Shown here: piece after piece, positions 56,418 through 64,000 of the stretch
How positions within the stretch are numbered: the stretch's first letter is position 1
Layout: every line of letters starts with the position of its first letter
NCBI GenBank assembly: GCA_027625915.1
Contig: JANTQA010000023.1
Span: 2,232,001-2,296,000 of the forward strand
Direction: 5' to 3'
Origin: Anaeramoeba flamelloides
Lineage: Eukaryota; Metamonada; Anaeramoebidae
Length of the DNA stretch: 64,000 nt
Made by a program: the position numbers and the translations under genes
The notes under the pieces: generated by a model
Told to the model about the DNA's origin: nothing
Database searches by the model: none
The model's input: only the letters and a program-made list of their open reading frames with translations

Positions 56418-59242
56418 ACGATACATTTAAATCATGAAATATTTATTTACCTATTTATTTATCTATTTTGGAAATGAAAATAAAGGATAAAATAATATAA
56501 ATCATTTTTTCAAAAATGTTGAATCACTTTAGAATGTTCTTGGAAGCCTTTTTGAGAGTTTTTTACCGATATCCTTATCAAAAAATTTTTTTTCGATTTG
56601 TAGAACAGAATTATTTTTTCTAATTTTGCTAATTTTAGTTTTACTTTTTAAAATTTTTGTTTTTGTTTTTCTTTTTTTTTATTTTCTTTTTCTTTAAAAT
56701 AATCACGTTAAAAAAAAATACCTTAGAAAATACAAACAAACATTAAAAAAATGAGACCATCAATGTATTTTAAAATGAATTTAATTATTAGAAAAAAAAA
56801 CTTCTTGTTAAACCCCTTTTTAGTGATAATTCAGTAATAAAAAATCGGTAATGCTAATTTCAAAAAATTGTGACTCCCGTTTTTTTTTTAGTTTTTGGTT
56901 TTCTTTTTTTTTAATTTTTAAAATATCAGGCTTTTTTATATGTTTCTAATAATTTTAAAGTGAATTACGAATCAAATTTGATAATTAATTGTTCTTGAAT
57001 ACAAAATACAACTGTTTTAAAAAGAGAGCACTTTTATAATACTTTATGAAGTTATCTTTTTTTAAAAGAGTGAAGACTTTTTCAGAATTAATAGTTTTCA
57101 AAAGTTTTCTATTTTAATAGAGTCAAGGATTCAACCTTTAAATGTAGTGTAGAGTTGTGATTTCATGAAAAGCACATTTTTTTTTTGAGAATAGATTTTT
57201 TTTCAATTTTCTACAATAAGAAACAATGATTTAAACATCTAAAAACTTGTAATAAAAACCATTGACTACATAAAACAAATAAAGTCTTTTTTCTGATAAG
57301 ATTACTAATTATATAGCTTTGTTTTATATATTTTCGTATTTTTTCCTTTAATTTCTCTTCCCCCCTCCCCTTTTTTTACTTGATCTCTCTAAGTATAATG
57401 AAACTAAATTTCATAATACAATTCCCAATTTTTTTTTTTATTTTTTTTTATTATTTTTTTAATTTAAATTTGAGAGGAAAAAAAATATTTCTAGTGTATA
57501 GAACTGAATATTTTAATAGTAATTTTTATATTATAATAGATAACTTCTTTTTATAAAAATATTTATTTTTAAAATTTGATTTTTAATAGGCCAAGGATTT
57601 ATTCCTATTTATACACTTTTAGCAATCATCATTGATTGAATGTAAATATCAAAAATTATCTTTTGAAAACTGATCTAAATAATTGATCTTGTAAAAAGTA
57701 GATGTTCAGAAAATATTTTTTACAATTATTACAGTCATTTTTAAATTTAAGGCACAAACTTCAACGAAAATTAAGGTACAATAAAAATTTCATATACAGG
57801 CAAGAAATTTAGATTCTTGGAAAATTTCTTGTGGCAAAAAAAAATTCCAAATTATGTGCCTAATTTGTGATTTTTTTCTGCCTTAAATTTAGTTGAAATT
57901 TTGTGCCTTAAAATTGAAACTGACTGTAATAATCTCAAAATATATATATTTTTGATGAACATAAAGAATTATTAACAAAAATCACACATTGTCAATATAT
58001 ATCAATATAATTGTTGTTTAAAAGTTTACTGAGCTATATTTCTTCATTAACACCATATTAGTTTTGTTTAACTACTCGTTGGAATTTAATTGATTAACAA
58101 CTTGAAGCTGTTTAATGTTTAATTGATCAAAAATTTTACTTACTTTCTCTCTCTTTAATAGGTTTGTAATATATTTTTATTTTATGATATCGTTAAGAAA
58201 ACAATCTTTGTTTTTTTCGATTATAAGAAAATCAAAAATCTAAAGTTGTTAATTTTTTTATCTTTTTGAAGCATAAACAAATCGATAATAACAAGCCCCA
58301 TTTTATGGATCTACAATTTCAAAATTTATAAAAATTGAATATATAAACAATTCAGAGCGAATAACTGAAAAATAGTTTTAAATTTTAAATTTCTCTGATT
58401 TTGATTTTTTTAATTTATTTGGGATAAATATTTTTTTACAAAAAATGGTTATTTAGAAATTAAAAATTTTCGATATTGATATTAGAGAAATTTAATTTTC
58501 TATTCCACAAAATAAATTTTTATAATAAACATACTAATTAGGTGAATACACATCTTCATAATAAGATCAAAACAATTGAAATCACAAAAATATAAAAATA
58601 TAAAAAAAGTATTTTTAAAAGATAGTAACCTTTTGACCTTCAAACATTGGTATATAAATTGATTAAAAAAGGTGATAATTGAAACACTAAAAATGGAACC
58701 GAAATCACTGAAAACAGATAAATGAGACTCTATAGGACACCTATCTTCAACTTTTAGTCAACCCCTTTTAAAATAAAAGTATTAACCAATATTTCTTTTA
58801 TATTACCCCCCCCCCCCTCCATTATTTCGAAACGTAGAAATTGTAAAATTAAAAAGTAAAAATCAATTTAAACAGAAAAAAAAATAAAAAAAAAATTAAA
58901 TTGATGTAACAATCATAAACAATTTTAAAAAGAAAAAAGATAAATTGCAAAAAAAAAAAAAATTATAAATTGATATTTTATTTTTCAAACAAAGAAAAGG
59001 TAATAATTAATAACAAATTTAAGTTGAAAACTGAAATAATATATCGCCAATTGAATCGATTTTTTAATAATAAAATTCATTACTATATAAATATTAAATC
59101 ATTTTTTTTAATTATTAATCCATCAAATTCTAAATTTTTAAAGCATATAAACAATTAACAAAACAATTAGAATTGTCCCAATATAAACAACTTTTAAAAT
59201 TTTTTATAGTTATTGTTATTTTTTATTTAATTATATTTAATT
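56418..59242. other. AT-rich spacer
   Basis: Contains one mariner-type MITE (57732-57926), C-rich runs at 57361 and 58806-58817, and no supported gene. A short Asn/Ile/Lys-rich frame at 58970-59158 is probably chance. Confidence 0.5.
57732..57926 (+). mobile_element. Tc1/mariner-type MITE, ~195-bp family, copy 5
   Basis: TA at 57730-57731 and 57927-57928. Begins CAGTCATTTTTAAATTTAAG and ends AATTGAAACTGACTG. The centre differs from the other copies, but the TTCAACGAAAATTAAGGTAC block is retained. Confidence 0.8.
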
Positions 59243-59827
59243 TTAAAAAGTGGGGGCTTCATAGGAAACAAATAAATATACTGGATCATCATATTTTGAC
59301 AAGTTTAAGAAATTTTGTTTTTCCATAAAAGTTATTAGCCCTCTTTGTAAATTTTTAATAGAAACTGAAGGATTTAATAGAAGATAAATTTGAAAAAGTT
59401 TTTTATGGATAATTAATTTTCGAATTCTTTTTTTATTTTCATCCATCCCATTAAATTCCTTAAGACAAAAAGGCCAACCACGAATTAGATTAGAATCATA
59501 ATCATCAAATGCTGTTAATCTGGCTTTCCACCGAGGAGCGGGTTTTTGGGTTAGAAACCTTTTCATGGCTTCTTTATCATTTGTGCTATTATCCTGGATT
59601 TCTCTCAAACTTAAAGCTCTTTTTACATTTGTTTTATATTTTTGTTTTCTTCTTTTCTTCTTTTCATTGAATTGAAATGCCTTAACAACATTGGGACATG
59701 AAACGCTTTTTGTTTGTGCCAATAGCCTTTTACGATCATATAAATTTTTTTGTTTTCTTTGTACACTCGAATGAGAACGATCTAGCTGTTGATTTTTCTC
59801 GAACGTTTTCGTTTTTAATCTGGACAT
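59243..59827 (-). CDS. small basic protein of unknown function (194 aa)
   Basis: ATG at 59827 (MSRLKTKTFEKNQQ). Three upstream codons are open but start from TTG. The frame ends at TAA 59245-59243. The protein is strongly basic in its first ~80 residues (KKKRRKQKYKTNVKR). It then has a more ordered part with PAPRWKARLTAFDDYDSNLI and RGWPFCLKEFNG, followed by a predicted helical end (KLIIHKKLFQIYLLL, GLITFMEKQNFLNLSKYDD). Codon use and local G+C rise as in other genes here. There is no signal peptide or membrane segment. I do not recognise it. A nuclear or nucleolar role is conceivable from the charge only. It stands alone, 2.8 kb downstream of the Tango6-like gene and convergent with it. Confidence 0.65.
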   Translation of the reverse strand: MSRLKTKTFEKNQQLDRSHSSVQRKQKNLYDRKRLLAQTKSVSCPNVVKAFQFNEKKKRRKQKYKTNVKRALSLREIQDNSTNDKEAMKRFLTQKPAPRWKARLTAFDDYDSNLIRGWPFCLKEFNGMDENKKRIRKLIIHKKLFQIYLLLNPSVSIKNLQRGLITFMEKQNFLNLSKYDDPVYLFVSYEAPTF

Positions 59828-60105
59828 TTTACACAAAACATGGGTTGCAACAGCAAGCTATATTGTAAAATAGTGTTGATTATCATTTGTATTATTATGG
59901 TTTATTATTAATATTTATTATTATCCAAATGGGAAAAAAAGAATAATACAAATTTTAATTTTATCTACTTATAGGGATTTTAAATATTATTTTGTCTGTA
60001 ACCAAAAAAATTAAAGGAAAGATTCGTATTTTTGTTAAACATATTGGACAGGTAATACTTTTCAAAAAAAATAAGATTTATTCCACATTTTTTTGTAGAT
60101 CAAAT

Positions 60106-60644
60106 ATAAACCCCAATTCAAAATTTTTAACACACCAAAATTCGATTTATGAAAAAAAAAAACTTATTTAATCAATTCAAGAAGATTTACCAAATTACAA
60201 CATCTCACTGATTGAAATGTTAACACTTGTTTATAAATTACAATACTCACAAAACAATAAATAAATAATTATCAATACAAATAAATCATGGGTGTCTTCT
60301 AAATTTTGGAGAGAGCAAAACAAAAAAATACATTAGTAAATATGTTTAAATTCTATTAGGAATATTGATCGATCAAAGTTTAGATACTACCAACTAATTT
60401 TATTTGAGTTCTTCTATTTGGAACAACCAAACTTTAACCTAATATCAATGGTTGAAAAAAATTTTTCGATAGAACGAAACAAATTACATAATTCAAACAA
60501 TGAAATGAAGACTAAAACGAAAAGATGAAAAAATGATTTTCATATTTTAGAAAAATCAAAATTATCTCCAATTTCAATGAAATTGTATTATTTTGATTGT
60601 TTGTAACGTTTTAGCTGTGTGGAAAATTTTGTATTTTAGTTTAT
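60106..60644 (+). mobile_element. ~538-bp terminal-inverted-repeat element, copy 2
   Basis: Direct copy of 24181-24717, beginning ATAAACCCCAATTCAAAATT and ending GTATTTTAGTTTAT. Most of its length is nearly identical to copy 1 (for example GATACTACCAACTAATTTTA). Confidence 0.7.
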
Positions 60645-61391
60645 TATATGTAATTCCCCAATCGAAAAAATCTCAAGAATCCCCTTTTTTTTTATTTTAT
60701 TTTTTTTATTATTTGATTTATTTGTTGGTTAAGTAATTGACTATTTTTGATAAAAAAAAACTAAATGGAAGGTATTTAAATCGTTATAATTTTATTAAGA
60801 AATACACAAGGATAAAATACCAGTATTAAAATTTTGTTATTGTGTTTCTGTTTTGAGCTGGTAAGAAACAATCAAAAATTCCAATAAAGATACAGACAGC
60901 TTTTATTGCTTAGGTTTTGGTGTTCATAAGGCCCCCCCCCCCAAGAATAGTTTAAGGGCAAGCTACTAGCCTGAAAAATCATTTCCGAAATTGAAAAAAA
61001 ACCTTTTTGACAATTTTTTTTTTTTCATTTCAGACAATTATTTTTCACATTAATTACCCGACCCTTAACAACAAATGATCAATTTCAAAAAGTAGATTAT
61101 TTATTTGAATTCAAATAGAATCAAAAAAAAAAGACAATTTTGCTAAGATTTACAATTAATACGCAAATTTAAAAAATTGGGAATAATGAAATTTTTGTTC
61201 AATTTGGTTGTTTTAGGTTCTATTTGAATTCAAATTATCAATCTCTTTTTTAGATTTGTTTTTTTTTTTTTTGAAATGAAGTAAAAAAATATGTAGAAAA
61301 AAATATTTGAAAATTGGAACTTTTTACTACTATTTTACCATTCAAAACAATTTTGAATTTTTTTTCTATTTTATAATCTTTTTCATGAATT

Positions 61392-61465
61392 CACAAGAGT
61401 AAATATGAATGTTGTATAAAATTGTAAAAACTCTATTTTTTACAACATTCATATTTACTCTTGTG
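61392..61465. repeat. perfect 25-bp inverted repeat with 24-base loop
   Basis: CACAAGAGTAAATATGAATG plus TTGTA (61392-61416) is followed after 24 bases by its exact complement (61441-61465). The outermost CACAAGAGTAAAT equals the outer motif of inverted repeat B at 26297. Confidence 0.95.
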
Positions 61466-62494
61466 TTATTATAAATTCAAATATTTAAGTTTAGGTGTTT
61501 CTCATAAAAAAATGAAAAAAAAATAATATTGAGTTTTTGTCCTTCGGGAATAAGCGTTTAGGTGTATGCATTAGAGAAAATGTAATATATTACAACATAA
61601 AAGTTAAAAAACATATTGTTTTTTGTTAAAAAAATATAACTTTCACTGTTGTTAAAATAATCTGTGAAGAAAAGATTAACCATGCTTTAAAATAAACTCC
61701 GTATTTCTTTTTCCAAAAAAGTTTGGAGCTTAAGTGATCAAAAAAACCAACATAAACAAAAAAAATATGGTGTTGGTTTCTTAAAGTTCGACAATTAAAA
61801 AAGAAATTCTAAAAATGAAGTATCAAATTGGCAAAAATTCTTGAAATAAATAGAGCAAATTTTTGAAATTTTTAGCATCAAAAAAACAAAGAATTGAAAA
61901 CAAATCGAAAAATTATTAAAAACTTTAACAAATTCTATTAATAATTTAAAATGTACTCAAAAAATCAAGGAGTTTGTCTTCAGAATTGATTTAACCTTAG
62001 GTATACGATTGGGTGCAGAATTAGAGATTGTATTTTCGAAAGAGGAAAAAAAAGCACCAAGTTTTATTTAATAGATGGGCTTTATGCTCTGGACAATGGA
62101 TTTTTTTTCTGGTAAAAAGAATATTTTTTCAGAGTAACCCTATTACCAAGATAAAAATAAACACAATTTGAGGAAAAGGAAATAAATGAAAATTTTAAAA
62201 ACAACAAACATTAATTTAATGGTTTCAAAAGATGAAATACTCAAAAAAAGATTTCGGTTTTTACTCGAAAAAAAATTTGTATGTAACTTTTGAAAAAATA
62301 ATTTCTCTTTTTTAACTTTAACAATTTGTGTTTTGTGAGAACTGAAAAATTTTTTTTCAAGTTTTGTTTATAAAATGTTGTTAGAATTTTTCCTTTTTTC
62401 TAATTTTTTATACCCCATTAATTTTTTTGATCAAATGGGAAAATACAAAAAAACAATTTTTCATTCCTTCAGTAAGCATGTAATAGAGGTACTT

Positions 62495-63012
62495 TTAAAG
62501 AACGAAAAAATATTTTGAAGACATTATTTCATAAAAAAAAATTTTTTGTGATAACTTTTCGATTTGGTGTTTTTCAAATAATAATCTCTTCGAATCCGAA
62601 ATAGTTAATATCATTTTTTTGAAACACCGTTTGTAATTGTTGGTCTGAATTGAAATTGTTCAAAAAGAAATATTCAAAAAAAATTTTTTTTTTGGATAAA
62701 GAAATGTAAGGTTTTCAATTTCAGGCCAAAAAAACAAAAAACGAAACAAAATCGAACACGAAAAGATAATATATTTAAAGAGGCAATCTCAAAAATGAAA
62801 TAAACAACAAGAGAGGATCATACTTTTAAATCCCAATTTAAAAACCAAAGAAAGTTGATCGACTCAGCAAGCAAGCAGTCTGTCTTTTTCATAAATTGTT
62901 CAATTTTGTTGATTCGCTCTTTTGTTAAAGGTGATGTAAAAGAATATGAGCCAAGTAAACAACGTTTATCCAGAATCTCCTCTTTACCGTATTTGCTCTT
63001 TTTTTGGTTCAT
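62495..63012 (-). CDS. possible two-exon small gene (112 aa), tentative
   Basis: Exon 1 63012-62824 starts at ATG (MNQKKSKYGKEEILDKRC) and has higher G+C than its surroundings. It also reads to a nearby TGA as a 64-residue frame, but GATTTAAAA|GTATGA is a reasonable donor. The matching acceptor TTTCAATTCAG at 62645 opens exon 2 (62644-62495) in phase 0: TNNYKRCFKKMILTISDSKR and then a further 29 residues to TAA. The intron would be 179 nt, like those of uS12. More exons upstream are possible. No family recognised. Confidence 0.35.
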
Positions 63013-64000
63013 TAACAAAAAAGGTCGAAAAGAAAAAATTTTTAAAAAAATGAGGAAAAATTATTTCCTGTTGGAATTACAACTCTCTATTAGAGTGTTT
63101 AATTTGGAATTCTCTCTTTTTTACACCCGTGAAAAATTGTCTACTTAATAAAATTACACATTTTTGTTTATGTATTTTTTTGTGTGAGTAGAAAGTTCTC
63201 GAATTTGAGACTTTTTCGGAGAATAAATTGATTTTAGAAAAATCAAATTTTGATTCTTTACTTGTAAAATCCAAAAGAGTGTAAATTATTAACTATCTCT
63301 TAAAAAAAGAATTTTATTTGTTTAAATTCAAACAGACACTGTTTATTCCATGTACTTTCAAATCTGATTTGGAAAGTCGTGTTTTCAAAAAGGAAGTTAT
63401 TTGGATTTTTAAAAAGTAAAATGTATGAAAAAATTTTTTTTATATTTATCGTAATTTATTGTTCATCTGAAAAGCGAAAAATCATTTCTTAATTTTTAAT
63501 TAGAACCACAGAAGTGAATTAGTCACAAAACCTCTCTTTTTTTCTTTTCAGATCAATTCTTCAATTTTTTTCAATTGAGGTATATTTTTAAAAAAAAAAA
63601 TTTTTTTTTTTAGGAATTCGAAATTATTTCTTTTCTCTTTTGAAAGGTTTCATTTTAAAAATTTTCTGAAACGTCACCAGAAAACAATCAGTTTGGATAA
63701 TAAAAGGGATAACAAAAGTGTTTTTAGGTCAAGAAAAAACCTTACACTATTCATAATTCTATCAAAATTTACCTTGATTTAATAAGATCTGTTGTTCAGG
63801 GTTTGTTTTTTAAAAACTCGGTTCTTTCCTTGGTGTGTCTGAGGGAGCTTTTGAAGTTCTTTTATTCTTCTCAAAAAAATTATTATTCCAAAAATTAAAT
63901 TTTTTTTTTTTTTTTTTTAAATCAATAAATTTTGTTTCTTCAAAAAAGTATGGAAAAAGCTGATGTTCAATTTTCTTCTATCTTTTATTGTTCTGATCGT
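63013..64000. other. AT-rich end of window
   Basis: A minus-strand frame at 63077-63271 looks faintly coding (SKESKFDFSKINLFSEKVSN) and could be an upstream exon of the small gene beside it, but it has no ATG and no clear splice sites. Nothing else is supported. Confidence 0.4.

Larger units (their letters stand above)
59828..62494. other. AT-rich spacer with one element and a palindrome
   Basis: Contains the 539-bp element at 60106-60644 and the perfect palindrome at 61392-61465. An 11-base C run lies at 60932-60942. No gene is supported. Confidence 0.55.

Noticed and set aside
1-64000. CRISPR array, bacterial operons or organellar origin
   Set aside because: There are no regularly spaced short repeats or Shine-Dalgarno-linked genes. 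The spliced uS12 gene and intron-bearing tRNA show nuclear eukaryotic DNA.
1-64000. Retrovirus-like, LTR or other virus-derived copies
   Set aside because: No reverse transcriptase, integrase, capsid-like frame or long terminal direct repeats were found; the repeat pairs here have inverted ends of DNA-transposon type.

Overview
This window comes from the nuclear genome of a unicellular eukaryote with an extremely A+T-rich genome. The evidence is a 143-residue eukaryotic uS12 (Rps23) gene split by three GT-AG introns, a tRNA-Ile interrupted at position 37/38, an Edc4/Ge-1 protein, a Tango6/Rtp1 protein and a tandem calponin-homology protein. All genes read with the standard code. Proteins carry lysine/glutamate dipeptide runs and poly-asparagine. 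The style (long AT-rich spacers, KE-rich inserts) reminds me of free-living amoeboid protists such as Anaeramoebae. That placement is a guess.

Layout: tRNA-Ile(UAU) at 1.2 kb; a polytopic membrane protein (-) at 2.5-5.1 kb; an Edc4-like decapping scaffold (+) at 10.0-14.0 kb; a long coiled-coil protein (-) at 17.5-19.8 kb; a tandem CH-domain gene (-) at 26.5-27.4 kb inside a cluster of large inverted repeats (24.8-29.4 kb); a 1098-residue KE-rich protein with a C-terminal CxxC zinc-ribbon-like end (-) at 32.7-36.0 kb; tRNA-Phe(GAA) (-) at 42.0 kb; uS12/RPS23 (-) at 49.7-50.6 kb; Tango6/Rtp1 (+) at 53.3-56.4 kb; a small basic protein (-) at 59.2-59.8 kb; and a possible two-exon small gene (-) at 62.5-63.0 kb. 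The genes are far apart, lie on both strands, and show no operon-like or pathway clustering. They are housekeeping functions: translation, mRNA decapping, RNA polymerase II assembly and cytoskeleton.

The spacers are not empty. They hold several families of short non-autonomous DNA transposons (MITEs), recognised here by comparing copies within the window: five ~195-bp Tc1/mariner-type copies with TA duplications and CAGT ends; a ~480-bp TA/CAGTGGTG family; a ~500-bp family with long terminal inverted repeats and 9-bp duplications (Mutator-like); and two TTAA-flanked families (557 bp and 1.2 kb). Several copies are nested in older repeats, so empty sites can be read off directly. No transposase gene is visible, so mobilising enzymes must lie elsewhere or be extinct.

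The most unusual region is 24.8-29.4 kb. Three large inverted repeats with arms of 150-250 bp share the terminal motif CACAAGAGTAAAT or a variant. One encloses the CH-domain gene almost exactly, and the arms carry decayed protein-coding-like segments. A second point of interest is a repeat pair (14.5-15.1 and 47.3-48.4 kb) that preserves a signal-peptide-like reading frame.
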